Positions 45,177-57,676 of a DNA stretch of 64,000 nucleotides are shown here, piece after piece. A program made the position numbers and the translations under genes. Under the pieces are notes generated by a model that saw only the letters and a program-made list of their open reading frames with translations, was not told the DNA's origin and searched no databases. The stretch covers positions 20,834,635 through 20,898,634 of the forward strand of contig JAJKFL010000005.1 of NCBI GenBank assembly GCA_021186555.1. Direction: 5' to 3'. This stretch comes from Reticulitermes speratus. Its lineage: Eukaryota; Arthropoda; Insecta; Blattodea; Rhinotermitidae. The stretch's first letter is position 1, and each line of letters opens with the position of its first letter.

Positions 45177-45291
45177 ACATTGATGTGCCTTCACGTATCA
45201 ATAAAACATTGATGTGCCTTCACGTATCAATAAAACATTGATGTGCCTTCACGTATCAATAAAACATTGATGTGCCTTCACGTATCAATAA
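45177..45291. repeat. 29-bp tandem repeat, four identical units
   Basis: The unit ACATTGATGTGCCTTCACGT then ATCAATAAA is repeated four times without a mismatch, the last lacking one base. Identity between units indicates recent expansion. Confidence 0.95.
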
Positions 45292-45644
45292 TTCAGGAAA
45301 AACTTGCCCATTTTTCTTCGGTACATGAATATGCTTTTACATAATTGCAATATAAAATTAAGTAGGTGTTTCCGATACGTTTTAGAGAACGTATTTGCTC
45401 TATTCAATTTGCTATATCGGCAAAGAAACTCCCCGTATTAACGTTCACTTTACTCGGGTATATTTCAAACAAATTCATTCAGTTTAGATTTGATTTTGAT
45501 TTCCAAAGGACTTGATTGTGTAGGTCTGTCACTTTTCCCAATGTCGTCCCCTTGTAAGTCACTAGCACATTACAGTTCTGAGGTAAATCTCCTTAATTAC
45601 TACTTCATAACATGTACTTAAATTCACATAATTTCCTACCTATC
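45292..45644. other. No gene recognised
   Basis: Nothing seen. Confidence 0.4.
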
Positions 45645-45800
45645 AGGGAGTGTAGGTGGGTCGGGTCGGCGTAGTCGATGAGTTCAGGGCCAAATACTTT
45701 TCTAGTTTCCAAAGCGTGAAACTGACCCATCCGTCTAGTGTCTAGGTTAAAAAGTGGAATGATTGGAGGCTGGAGCTATGCAACTCCCCCCTGTGTTTGC
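45645..45800 (+). mobile_element. SINE tail, family C (decayed)
   Basis: GTGAAACTGACCCATCCGTC then TAGTGTCTAGGTTAAAA and GGAGCTATGCAACTCC follow the tail order of copies at 27110 and 34819 (ATCTAGTGCCGAGGTTAA, GGAGCTATACCTCT). The tRNA head is not recognisable. Confidence 0.4.
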
Positions 45801-46683
45801 ATAGCGTGCACAAGGACAAAGTTAGCTGTAATTTTATCAGGGAATGGATGGCCTGCACCTTCTAAGGACTAGGCCTATCAGAACCAGCCCTTTGGCCGTC
45901 TGGACTCAATCAGTTTTCTAAAACAAGTCAGTAATAACCAGGCCTCACTCAGGGCACATATTAGAATGCGGGAAAACGAGTGCTAGACTGAATCGCTAAG
46001 GATTACACTTGGATATTCACTGTTTATTTAGTTGGTCAGTTGGCAGTTATGAATACGAATATGACTTCGGATAATTTTCATTCCCTGAGATTACTAATGT
46101 AGAAAATGAGTCGAAAGCGCCCGTGTAATTGTTGTCGAAGTTACTCCTAGATCTCCTAGCAGGGATCCAGAATACTGCCTTCTCTCAGAAGAATGAAATC
46201 CAATCCGAAAGAACCGAAAACAAATTTTATTTTAGTATTGTTTGTGTTTGTGGGCCCCCTGACCCCGCAGCCCCCGCGCCATGGTTTCTGTGGGGGCCTT
46301 ATGTAGGCCGTTGCCTAAGATATATTAATTTGTGTAAGTGTCGATCAATCAAATGTATCCAAGGAAACGGAAAGTTCAGAATTAAATATATTATACCATA
46401 GCATAGTTTCGTACAGCGATAAGACCTTGGATAAAAAAAACCCAATATAATATTGGCATAAAAAGGTCTTCTTAGTTTAAAAATCCTGAAGCCTTATTTC
46501 ATTGGAACCAATCCTTAGGATGTCTGACGGACACGTTACGGATATTACATACAGTAAATAAAATTATTAACCTACTGAAATAGGAAGAATCGTTTTTATT
46601 TGGAGGTATGTTTGTGTACTTATTTATTGTCTTGAGTGTCATATGAGGTTTAAGGTTTCTGCAGTGGTGCTGACGAAGTTTCC
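45801..46683. other. No gene recognised
   Basis: A short GC-rich patch with GGGCCCCC and GGGGGCC (46250-46305) may be part of an unrecognised TIR element. No coding evidence. Confidence 0.35.
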
Positions 46684-46815
46684 AGTCTTGTGGAATATTA
46701 CGCCATGTCGACTGATACATTGTTACTGACGTTTCGGAGAAGGGTAATGCCTCCATTTTCATGCTTCTTCAACTGCTTTACCTTGATTATGGAGGCATTA
46801 CTCTTCTCCAGAACA
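46684..46815. mobile_element. Foldback element 3 with two hammerhead-like cores
   Basis: Inner arms GGAGAAGGGTAATGCCTCCA (46736-46756) and 46789-46809 are inverted copies with one mismatch in 21. The left arm, read on the minus strand, has TGAAAA, T, GGAG, an 11-base loop, CTCC, GAAACGTC (rc 46728-46735). The right arm, read on the plus strand, has TTGATTA, T, GGAG, the same loop, CTCC and a broken AGAACATC. The left outer part has GGAATATTACGCCATGTCG. A minus-strand frame through it (MKMEALPFSETSVTMYQSTW) is of a type I recall from predicted cockroach proteins, which suggests the repeat is abundant. Confidence 0.6.
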
Positions 46816-47735
46816 TCTGTATTTATAAAGGTGACAAGTTGTAACATCTCATGGCACTGAATCTTCCCCTGTCGTTTTCCAGTACTATATTTGAGTTAGA
46901 ACCCCCGTCTTCCATATTCCCTTCGTAATGACAGTCACTGTCCTTCTCCTTCAATTCGTAGAGGGGCAATTGCGGAAATGCTAGCTGTCAAATACCACAT
47001 TCGCAGCGACATTTTATTTTTCTGCTCTTCTTTCTGATAGCCTCAAATACCAGAATTGGTAATAGCAAATGCATATCTGTCTCAGAGTTATGCCGCACAT
47101 ACTCAGTAGCTCTGTAGGCCTCCCAGTGTCATTAGTAACTTATTCCAAGGACAATTATATTACGTAAATTTAGCGTCTGTGCAAAACACACGACACTGCT
47201 CTGTAAACATAAGTCCTGTGATGTGATGTAAAGGTCAAACGAATGTTATGTGTCATATAAATATTTCTGAGAACCGTGTCTCATGTCCCGAACCGTTTTC
47301 ACAATTAATACTAAATTTAAATTAGTTTTAAAAAATATTTAAAGAAGGAAAATCAATACTTTTGTTCTCAAGTAATTTCCTTCATAAGAAGTTTTCATCC
47401 AGTCTTCAAAAGCTTGAGTTTTTAAAATAATTTCAGTTATGTGTGATCTTTTCAGCCCGTGATTTTGAGAAAACTATCAAACATAATATCAAGTGCTTAC
47501 GTGATTTAGATTATGAAAACTGCGGACACTAAATATTTTGCACGTAGAAACATAACTCGTATTTATTACTTTGTATTGATTATTGTGAGCTGTGACCTGG
47601 TTTCATCTGGCTCATTGGTGGGCTGGTGTGAAGAAGGCAGTAAATTTTCCAGGTAAATTACTTGACCAGCTTAGCTAGTTTAGTATTTGCCCAGTGGGAA
47701 TTTTGAAAATGACGTCAGTAACCCTTGCTATCTCA
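46816..47735. other. No gene recognised
   Basis: Nothing seen. Confidence 0.4.
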
Positions 47736-47860
47736 TATTCGGTAATATCCGGTTCTAATTTCGGCTGGGAGACGGACTATCTTTAAAGGATTATCATGGC
47801 TCTTCTCAGTCCCTCCAGGTAATTTCCAGGATGACACATTAATTTGTTCATGATCAGTTC
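47736..47860 (-). pseudogene. Repeat-derived coding fragment (LPGGTE-type)
   Basis: The minus-strand frame reads INVSSWKLPGGTEKSHDNPL and KIVRLPAEIRT. This follows a pattern (LPGGTEENHE...PAEIRT) that I recall from predicted proteins of cockroaches and termites. The parent element is unknown to me and only about 35 codons are preserved. Confidence 0.3.
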
Positions 47861-50363
47861 TTTCGACGTCCTTACGAATACACTGCTCACTATTGCCTGT
47901 CGTTTCCCATCGGATGCTGTGTAACAGCTTTGTTAAATAAACACACAAAGAACGAGCTATCGTTACACCTTGACTTATTATAGTAATGATGTCAATAAAG
48001 GGACAAAATGTCAACCACTTAACAGTAACTGCATGTCCGGGAAACGTACCAATCAATCACAATTCGCATTCAAATTACAGAGTCTGCAATGCAAGTGTTT
48101 GAGGTCTTTGTCTCCCGACTACTGGCAACTGGCCCACCCCAGAGTTAATATGGAACACACAATGAAATGATTGCCGCCCATTGGATTGATGGCTAGGTGG
48201 GAGCGATCTGTCCCTTTGACTCCAGTCCAGAAGTATTCTGCAGACATATCCGACAGTGATAGCTGGAGAGCTAAACCGAGATTTTATTCATAAATACAGC
48301 CTTTATTATATGCATTGTTAACCGTTATCCTGTGATTGTGGTCTACGGGTTTAGGACACCTTATATTTTTGGATAGCGTTACTGTCTGCTACGTTCTCGT
48401 GATGTGTCATAAAGACCACAATTTAAATCTTCATAGTTCTAAATATCTCAAATTTCGTTGTTATTACCTCTTTTCCATATTTTTTGTAAGACTGCGCGAC
48501 AAACTTTAAAGAAATGCCGATTGAGAAACAATCTATTTAGCGTATACATGAACCTACACTTAAAATCTTACACCTGCCCTGGAGTTTTTTAAGTATGTGC
48601 CCCGTGCTAACTCTACAATACATGATTTTTTCTGCCACATACAATTATGCCTGTTGCTTCCTCACAGATGCCAGCTTAGTCTAATCCTTCCACAGTCTCA
48701 GTTGCTGTCCTTGCAATTCCAGCTTCGTCTGTTTCTGCTCTACACCTGAACCTTGTTTTCCTTGCTAATGTTGGCTTACGCTCGGTCTTCCACTTGTTTT
48801 TTTAACGATACCAACCTGTCCTTTTTTATATCCTCGTCATTTGCTCTGTTGAAATGATACCGACTTAATCTGCTTTTTCACACGTGTCTCTCGCTCTCTT
48901 AAAAAGATATCGATTTAACATTTTGTACAATATATACATAGTAGTACTGAATTATTGGCACTGTCTGAGGATACTTTGTAATCACAGATAAACCAAAAGA
49001 CATAAAAATAACTTTACTAACAACTAATGCGGACCCAAGACTCCAAACTCGGCTGTGAAGTTGCCAAAACACGTAATGGAGAATAGTGGCTTGACTTTCT
49101 CACGCGTACCGAGTTGCAGGTACGGTGAAGCCTGTGCTTATGGTAAATTTTTGGAGGGAGGGCACGAGTTTTGTCTTTAACGTTTTTATTTACATGCCTG
49201 TTCATTTTTGAATTAGTTTATTTTGTGTCTGAGCTCAACCACTGATCTCCGTTAAAATCTTTGATTTTTGTGTGTTTTTGCTTCTTGCTATTATTCCACT
49301 GTTTTTTCAACATTATGTATGACAAACTAATAATATAAATTATATTACTTTTGTAGCAATATCGCGGACAGGACTGATTTTTTCGTATGTCTCAGTTTCT
49401 TCCGGCTTGGTTTAAACGCCTTTTCGCAATCGGCCGGCTAACTGAAAATAGTGCAGTTTTTTTGCAAACACTTATGCGACTCAGACAGCTCAGCTAATAA
49501 ACATTCCTGACACAAATAAATAAACCGCACCATCATACGTTATATATTTCAGTTTTAATTTTTCACGGCTAAACGCGGGCACATTAAATACATATATACC
49601 TACTGAGGGCTTGTTAAAAATAGCAGTGTTCCTAAACGGCCGATAGCACGTTTGTGAACATAATATAGGAAAACATAAAAAATTAACGAGCCATGTCAGT
49701 ATGTATTATGATTAGACAGTTTTAACGATCATTTCGCACGAATGCGTAATTGCCTTTCTGGGTGCTTGAGCGTCGCATACCTGCTTTGTACATGCGCAAT
49801 TGCTGTCTCATACGAAAGTAAGGAAAATAAAATTAGACTTCGTATGGTTTAAAATATTTTTCCCAATATGTAATTATGCTTTTTCAGACAGTTTGGGATT
49901 TCAGCTTATCCTAACAACAAGCTAAAATGGAGCGCGATAGAAACTGAGAATCGATTGAACGTTGTTGCTAGGATACGGGGAAGCCACAGCTGTCCGAAGT
50001 ATCAAGATTTGCGTAAGAGCGAATGCGCAATCATGGTTGGACTATTAGTAACTTTTTTTTTTTCTGGCGAACCATCTGAAAGAACTCGTGTACACGGAAG
50101 TGGTTCGTGAATCACAGTTCAAGTATCCTTGCTCCAACCAGCAAGTTTCTTGTAAGTCTGGCTGCCATTTGCTACATACATCTCATTCATAACTGCTGTT
50201 TAACCTCGCGTAACTTTCGTATACCTGTTCCTTTTCTTATGTGAGATTGTTCGTCCTAAAGCCCAGTTGAAAGCCACAAGCTACGTCAGTACGACTTTAC
50301 ATCGAGTCCTGCCCAAAGGGGTGGATTGACGCCAAGTATAATGAGCTGTGCAAAGTGCTTTCT
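47861..50363. other. No gene recognised
   Basis: No exon, repeat match or RNA gene was seen over this 2.5 kb. Small frames at 47970-48170 and 49017-49205 lack motifs. Confidence 0.4.
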
Positions 50364-50452
50364 CCTGGGATATGACGCCGTGTTAATTCGTGGGTAGGTA
50401 CCAACGTTGCAGAGAAAGGTAATTTGCCAATCCACACAGTATCACATCCCAG
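50364..50452. mobile_element. Foldback element 4
   Basis: CTGGGATATGACGCCGTGTT and following (50365-50388) pairs with 50429-50452 at 18 of 24 positions. The centre, read on the minus strand, has CTCTGCAACGTTGGTACC, nearly the same as CTCTAAAACGTTGGTACC at 55272-55290, so it is the 3' half of the hammerhead-like block in worn form. Confidence 0.5.
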
Positions 50453-52609
50453 AACAAAAAGCGTTCATGATCAGTTCTTGAGAGCCCGAAAACTCAAATC
50501 TAAGTATAGCCCACTTTAATTCCAGTCGTGTTCCAGTTCGAGACCAGGAGAGACCTCTCCACATGTCCATATCTGAAATCAATACTTCAGTTCTCTTCTT
50601 ATTCTTACGCAATTTCTAGGTACGCAGTTCCAGACTTACGCAATTAACGCAACTTAAAAAAGTAAAAGATAAGTGAAATAACCTTTTTAAACGCACTGAA
50701 TGTTTCCTTGCGGAATGATAGCGCAGTGGGACAAAGATAGAGGAAGGAAGTATGCTGCTGGGCGATAACAGAGGCTGCGGGCGGTTACACTGTAGCCGAA
50801 AAAGTGCCGGTGTGTTGGGATTTGGATTTCAAATTGACTCCCTTATATACATATATATATATTGGTGTTTGGATTTTAACTTTACTTCCTAGTATATACA
50901 AATACATATTACCATATGTGTGCTCAATTCCGACTTGCGCGGATTCTTCAGGATCGGAACTATAGCTGAAGTCGGAGAGTGTAACTATATATAACGTGAG
51001 TCAAATGTGCTTAAGTTGTAGAAAACGATTCTGTTGATGGACCATTGCACTTCTTCCTCGTTTCCGTCACAAGCAGAATTTCATAATCCCCAGCCAGTTT
51101 TCTTACCGTTCTGTTCGCACAAATGTTAACTGTAACAAACCCGTCATGTTCTTAGCCAGCAACACGCAATTCGGCTGGCTGTTAAAGGTCAGCAAGGCCT
51201 AGAAAGGATTAAGAACAGGAGGCAGTGGGGTGTCTGGAGTGCCGACGTCCCAATCATCCATGCATGATGCTTCTTTCCGTGGCCTGATAATAGGTACGAT
51301 CATCGACGCGAATTCACACGTGATGGATTTGATACAGACCACGTGTTTTCTTTCACGGAGGTTTCCCACAGGAAAACGAAACCAAATTTATCTCTACCGT
51401 TCTCACTTTCTTTTTTATTTCTTTTTTCACTTCTTTTTTTCCTTTCCTTCGGTCACGCACTCATCCATTCATTCAATTATTAATCTATTTTAATTTAATT
51501 TTAATTAAATGTTTTTCGGATTTTTGATAAGTAGACATATATTCATTTCCTCCGCCACGTTTTAAATAGGAGGAACTGAATGGACTCCATTGTTCTCTGC
51601 ATATGCCGCCATTACTTTTATCAACAGACTTAATTTTTCCCTCATGGAGTAGTAAAGCAAGATCCCTCACCTCAAGGTAAAAAGTAAATATTTTAAGTTT
51701 AAGAATCATTTTTTTGGATTTGATTTCGCGTAAAGTCTCATAATTCTTGTTTTGTATTTAATATTGCAATGATGGATGTTAAAGTGGCTTCCCCATTCTG
51801 CTTGTTATCATTTCAATGCTACAGATCCTGGACCGCGAAAAAAAATTATCTCTGCTTGAGAAGTGAATATTTTACAGTTATATACTTGTGCAGGAATTTA
51901 AAGTATTTTAATGTATTGTGGATCGCATAAATTCGTTATATATAATGCTAAGTACACTAGTTTTGCTACACACAGTTTTATATTCGGACCAGTAATTGCT
52001 AGGTTTAAGAGTAACCGTTTCCAGGATAAAAAGTAAATTATTGGCTGTCATGTTTCACTGTGCACAATATTTAACAAATACCCACAGAGGTATTAAAGGG
52101 ACGACAAGCGTGGAATGTACGAATTTAGTAGAAAGGCAGCTGTGCTGATATTGGGCTACTGTTATGCAAGTCGTTATTGCATTTTAAAATTAAATCCGAT
52201 TAATTCAAAACCGGCTGCGAAGATAAAATATCGTCTTAAACAGTCCGCATCTATAAATGTAGGCATAATGTTTTTACCACATTTGATTCAAATAGGCGTC
52301 TCATAGAGCGGCAGGGACAATAAAATAAACTAGTCTTTGTGTTGTAAGTAAAAATGTAATATATAAAATAAATTCAACACATGATCAGTTTAAGCAGTGT
52401 GGGTAATTTGATCTGTGATATAAGAGGGTGTCCAGTGTACATAATGTGGACAGGACCTATGTGACCGTTCAAAGCACAGTGGTAATTAGATGTATCACCT
52501 GCTGCAACCTTACAGAAATTCAGTTTGTCACACTGTGTATTTATATGTTTCTTATGAGTCGCATATTTAAAACACATTATTTCCTTAACAACGTGAATTG
52601 GCTGGCCTT
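50453..52609. other. No gene recognised
   Basis: A T/C-rich patch lies at 51405-51445. No motif or repeat match otherwise. Confidence 0.4.
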
Positions 52610-52668
52610 TTTAATGGAGGCGGACAATTTTCTGTGAGGTAGGAACTAATTTATAATTTAGAAGAAGG
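52610..52668 (+). repeat. Short dispersed repeat R1, copy 3
   Basis: AATGGAGGCGGACAATTTTC then TGTGAGGTAGGAACTAATTT, matching the R1 core TTCTGTGAGGTAGGAATTAA. Confidence 0.5.
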
Positions 52669-53794
52669 TAAGTCTTCGGTGGTTTAGGTAGATGACTAAG
52701 GTTAAGTATTTTCAAAATTCTAGTTAGGCCAGATATTCTGAAGTGACTACCAGCTACCTGTAAGAATAACACAAAGCATTATGTAAAGGTAGTGCTGTAC
52801 AAGGTGGTATATAAAATTCTCATCAAAGTTCTTAGCGATTTCTTAAGCTTCCCTACGGCCTGTGAATACTGTATATTAAATTTCAGCATGTATTGAACAG
52901 AACGGAACGCGTGGTGGGAAGACCGCACATCTCTGTCATTTTCAGCGGGAGAATAACACACAATACCGAATTTTAACAGTGTGAGAAAATCTTCAGGAAA
53001 ACACTCAAAATTAATTTGTGGCCATGTATAAATTATATTTAAAATTCAAAACGGCAGACAAACTTATTATAAAATCCCTCATATGTACTTTCATCAAAAT
53101 ATTCGTCACCATTTGCTATATACATGAACATTGCATCTATGGCCTTATTTAATATAGACTGTGTAATACGTAAATATGGTTGAATATCAGGTTTGATCGA
53201 CGATTTTTAATTAAAGTCTCCAATATGGAATTTGAACAAAATTTGTGCAGTGCTTTCTGTTATACATGGACAATTCTGTGGTTCCAGTTATGCATTGATA
53301 AGGCTGAAAACTGAATTACCTGGCAACTTTCATTGGATATTTCCATATAAAATTTTAAAAAATCCTACTGATTTAGGCGGTCATACTAGGTCACAGACGG
53401 GTATGAGATCAGTGTATGGAGCTCCCTGTTTTTTAGAATGCCTAGAACACATGAATGACCAATGCCTAGCGATTTTCTTCGTACCTTATTATAAACACTT
53501 AAAATGTGTGAAGAGTGTGCACGTACTAGGCGAGCTGTAATTCAGCCTCTTAACATAAAATTTTTCTCTATAGCCCGGCTAATACGTGCTATTTTTTAAC
53601 CGTGTGCTACCAACTTACTTTACCATCAGCTTACTACCTAGAACTGTGAGTTTACTTTTCAGCTAAAGTAATTAAGAATGCTGTCAATTTTTCTTTCACT
53701 GCTAACTGTTCCGAACTTTTTGATTAATTGTTTAGTTTCCACATTATCTCTACCCTGTCTCTCAGAATACGCCGATTTAATTTCGATGTGTAAA
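52669..53794. other. No gene recognised
   Basis: The 102-codon plus frame at 53232-53540 has scattered cysteines but no domain that I recognise, and no splice signals at its ends that I trust. Confidence 0.35.
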
Positions 53795-53806
53795 GTCCAG
53801 CAATTA

Positions 53807-54048
53807 GCCGATCGCAGCGGCCGCGCGGTCTAAGGCGTGGATCTGCGGCCTTTCGCTTGTGGGTTCGAATAGCGCCTGGGACATGGATATGTGTCTCTTG
53901 TGAGTGTTGTCAGGTACAGTTCTTTGCGTCTGGCTGTTTACTCGTCCAGAGGAGTCCTACCGAGTGTGTTGTGTCTGAGTGTGATCGTGGAACCTCGATA
54001 ATGAGGAGACCCTTGCCCATTAAGGGCTGTTGCGCCATTGGAAAAAAC
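53807..54048 (+). mobile_element. tRNA-Leu-like SINE, family A (copy A7)
   Basis: Head GGCCGCGCGGTCTAAGGCG with B box GGGTTCGAATAGC (about 53860-53872). Flanks GTCCAGCAATTA (53795-53806) and GTCCAGCAGTTA (54049-54060) are a 12-bp duplication with one mismatch. A short A run precedes the right flank. Confidence 0.88.
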
Positions 54049-54060
54049 GTCCAGCAGTTA

Positions 54061-55163
54061 ATTAAAGTATGTGTCAGATGAACACACCGTATTTCTACTC
54101 CAAGACGAAGCCCAAAATAACGGTGCAATTTATAATAGTGGCTTGGTCTGTGGCTAGAATTTCTAAAGAGCTAGACAAGAAGATACAAAACACCCTTGAG
54201 CGTGGCCATTTTAAAATCCTTAGGTCTTTTCCCTTTTTAGGAAGGAAAATTAGACTGAAAGGACAATGACCTCTGTAATGCAGTGCCTGATTTCGTCTCC
54301 TAATGTAGTATTCTATCCCTCATTGAAATTTAGAAAGTTTACCAGCAGGGTCAAAGAAACTGATCACTTTGATAAATGATACAATCTAAAAAAACTTTTA
54401 TTCCACGTCAGTACTTTTTGATTTGTGGTCCTCATTAGAATTGGCATTTAAATCACGTATCGAAACATGTCTCAAGTTTCTCAAGTAAACCTCATTATAA
54501 TTCTGAATTCGTAATTCAGGAACGAAATGTAGAGCCTCAAGATGTCTATCGAGCAGGATGCCTTGATGCAGCAGGAATTCTGCATGAAAGTGCTGCACAT
54601 TTGCATCTACAGGAGTGGGAGCAAGGAAATTCTTAACACGAGTAAATCCAAAATTTCTTTCATGCTTTACTATTAATCATTTACCTAGTAACAAGCATTT
54701 AAAATTTCAACCGGAAAATTTTATAAATTTGAATTTCTGATAAGGATTTCGTGATAATCCTTCCATTTATCTACACGTTTACATTACAAACGTTGAGGGA
54801 TATTATCGGACCGCATTTTATGTGAATACGCACACCATGAACTGGAAAAGGTCTTGATAGAGAGTCTGTTAGAATAAGTGTTGCTACAAGCTAGCGGTAA
54901 ATGTTTGCTTATGTGGAGGTTGCAATATCAGCAAAGCATAGTAACCTCTCTACTGCTGCACAATGACAATCGTTTCAGTACTCGCCTAGCGCACGTATCC
55001 GTTTTTAAAAGTGGCTTGCTGCATGGCAAAGGAAAAGGACAAACTTTCAACTCATAGTGTTATATGTAGGCCTAGACCCCACAACATTAAAGGGTATATT
55101 GCTCTTACTACCGCAGTTTATCTTAGATGTGAGACTCTGACAGCAGTCTGAAGAAGGTCTTCA
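54061..55163. other. No gene; hammerhead-like 3' remnant
   Basis: ATCGAAACATGTCTCAAG at about 54459-54476 matches the GAAACATGTC block, but the upstream core is not recognisable. Confidence 0.35.
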
Positions 55164-55326
55164 TATTTTCCAGTATTACGCCATGTAAGATGGTGTATGG
55201 ATGCCATCGTTTTAGAGGAGCTTGCTGCGTCCATATTCAGTGTAGGTTTCTGAAGACTGACGCAACAATAGACTCTAAAACGTTGGTACCTTTATACCAA
55301 AATACATGGCGTAATATGCGAGAAAG
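55164..55326. mobile_element. Foldback element 5, two inverted hammerhead-like copies
   Basis: TATTACGCCATGTA (55174-55187) is perfectly inverted at 55303-55316. The two halves, minus strand 55240 down to 55164 and plus strand 55250 up to 55326, are copies of each other. The plus copy reads CTGAAGA (55250-55256), GACGCA, then CTCTAAAACGTTGG. The minus copy reads CTGAATA (rc 55234-55240), GGACGCA, then CTCTAAAACGATGG. Both have lost the G of GAAA, so neither should be active. The two cores sit within 10 bases of the axis, head to head. Confidence 0.6.
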
Positions 55327-55616
55327 CCTAACTCTTCATTAGTTGTGTTTTTGCTTTTGTTTTGAAATTTTTGTGGCTCCTATATGTAATAAATCCTAAT
55401 GTTTAGAAGTACTGAAATTTTTAGTAAGGAATATTTTTCGCTTTATAGTATGAGTATAATGTAGGGTGTCTATTTTAGGTTTTATGTTCAGCGTTTGGAC
55501 CTCGTTTTTCATTTATTGATTTTTCTTTTTTAAATACCGGCTCTCCTAAGTTTTTGCGCTTTCTTGTTTTATTTGGATTTTATATTTTTTCCTTGTAAAT
55601 GACTTTGTTGCTGTTG
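55327..55616. other. No feature recognised
   Basis: T-rich DNA before the LINE tail. Confidence 0.4.
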
Positions 55617-55999
55617 TCTAACTAACTAACTAACTAACTAATTCCATGGAGCATAGTCCTTCTTGAGAAGCTAACAGGTCGTCAGCTAGTCAAGAAATTC
55701 CCCGCGTTTTATGGAACCCGAAGGTTCATTACCGCACTCACAAGAGCCCGCCACCTGTCCGTATCCTGAGCCATATTAATCCAGTCTATGCCCCCATCCC
55801 ACTTCTTGAAGATCCATTTTAATATTATCCTCCCATCTACGCCTGGGTCTTCCAAGTGGTCTCCTTCCCTCAGGTCTCCCCACCAAAATCCTGTATACAC
55901 CTCTCCCTTCACCCATACGTGCTACATGCCCCGCCCACCTCATTCTTCTTGATTTGATCACCCGAATAATATTTGCTGTTATCAACTCTCTAACAAATT
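55617..55999 (-). pseudogene. LINE 3' end with (TTAG)n tail, best copy
   Basis: On the minus strand the protein reads [20 protein letters not shown], then [20 protein letters not shown], then [20 protein letters not shown]; the frame then shifts to [20 protein letters not shown] and LRVP. These are the last 100 or so codons of a non-LTR retrotransposon polyprotein, downstream of the reverse transcriptase. The 3' UTR follows and ends in CTAA repeats on the plus strand (55617-55641), that is a TTAG tail. It is 5'-truncated at 55999 and frameshifted, so not active. No duplication was found. Confidence 0.85.
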
Positions 56000-56029
56000 A
56001 ATTATACTGTTATACGTGTAGGCCTACTA

Positions 56030-56609
56030 TACAGAGTGTATCTCAAATGCTTGTACAAACTTCATGAGGGAGTTTCCCACACCAAAAACCAAATAGTTGT
56101 CCACAAATACCTAGCCTCAAGGTTCAGTCCCCATGTTTACCCGACTTCAATCCTTTAGATTTCTGTCTGTGGGGCACTTAATACTCCTAATGTATTCAGC
56201 TCCAATTTAAAATTAACAGATACTTTAACAATGCGTTTTTTATGCCTGTCAAACCATTCGCAATCGCTCCGGGACGTTTGAAGTGGCAAGACAGTCAATG
56301 ATCACACGCGTCCATGAGTGCATTATTCAGGTGGAGGATGTTTCGAGCTTTTGTTGTGAATTGGGACTTGATAAATAGTAAGGACTCAAACGTTATTAAA
56401 TTTTGATCTTGTGTTGTAAATATATTATGTCAGTTGTAAGTACACTATTACGTATTTAAAGTATTTATTTTTTAATGTAATCTTACAATTAAATTTAAAA
56501 AAAAAACACTCATTTCCGGGCATATGTTTATGCGAAGCTTTTTTATTTGTTTGATGCGAAGAACTCACTCTTGGAAGTTTGCCCAAGTATTTTAGATACA
56601 CCCTGTGTA
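56030..56609 (+). mobile_element. Tc1/mariner-type element, internally deleted (copy 1)
   Basis: Ends TACAGAGTGTATCTCAAATG (left) and the inverted TACACAGGGTGTATCTAAAA (right) share a 32-bp TIR ending in ACAAACTTC, with TA at both borders. The inside keeps transposase remnants on the plus strand: PDFNPLDFCLWGT near 56141-56180 (the family's PDLTPxDFFLWG motif, around the last catalytic Asp) and SGTFEVARQSMITRVHECII near 56260-56325 (PGTFERVRQSM...RRxxACI). Most of the transposase is missing, so it could move only in trans. Confidence 0.75.
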
Positions 56610-57676
56610 ATTACGATATTTTATATTCTAATGTAGGCTCCACGGATAACATTACTAACTTGAATATTTTTATGTAGCGTCGTTACGTCGACTGGGTATA
56701 ATAGATTGCACAGTTGAATACTATTAATTCTGTTCTACATATTAAGTACTCTAAATAAATTGGACTATTTCATCTCCCATGTTGTTGAAAGCAGCAGGAT
56801 CATTTAAAAGGTCGGTACGATATCTATATCCCCAGACCCAGAAATATACGTTCACAATTATGTCACTTTAATTCCGTACGTTTCGTTTTAGATATTGGAC
56901 TCTGTCATCGTTTTTCATGAACACAGTTCAGCGAACAAAATCGCTAACACGTGGAATGTTGCATTAAGTAAAGTGTTCAGATTTGAGGAGTGCTTTTAGG
57001 AACTTGTCAATAAAGCCCTGAAGTACATCTCATGAACATCTCCCAGTTAAGTGCATTATTGTGAAAGCAGTTAAGCCCATGTTGAAAGCTAAGACAAATG
57101 GCTTGTCAGACTTTCTTTTGTGCTTGTCACCAATCGCCTGTCAATATTTAAGTTCGACACAGTGCCATAAGTGATCACACTAAATATAGTGACCTTGCAG
57201 TCTAAACAGGCAGTCGCAGGGTTAATTGAGTCACAGTCTTATTAACCTTTCAACTCGTCTTCCTCTGTGGAAGAGAAGAAGTGTCTGCACTTACAAACAC
57301 TACCATTTATAGGATCTACTAATTATAACTAGGTTCTCCTTTGTTTTCTCACGAGAATAATGGTATAGTTGCTGTAATAGATAAAATTGTCAGACGAGTA
57401 AGCAATAAAATGTTGAGCGTCTGTTGAGCAGACCAAGATATTTCATAGAAAGAACCGAAATATCTACTCCATTTGTTTGATTCACTTCGAGGATAAATGC
57501 GTATTTTTCATGTGTTTTATTTGCGAGTTGTTAAGCCAGGATAATTTCATATGCCTAATTACTACAGCCTGGACGACGGGAGAGTTAGGTTGCAATTCGT
57601 GGCAAGGCAGAGATTTTGCTCTACAGAACTCCGGTAACGAGACTAAGCAGCCTCCTGTGCAAACGATACCGGGGCT
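56610..57676. other. No gene recognised
   Basis: Nothing seen apart from the start of the 137-codon frame discussed under rejected items. Confidence 0.4.

Noticed and set aside
45177..45291. CRISPR-like array
   Set aside because: The four 29-bp units are directly adjacent with no spacers, and the sequence is eukaryotic.
53232..53540. Second exon of the 26421 signal-peptide gene
   Set aside because: The frame has cysteines, but no convincing acceptor, and 27 kb of separation gives no way to link the two by reading.
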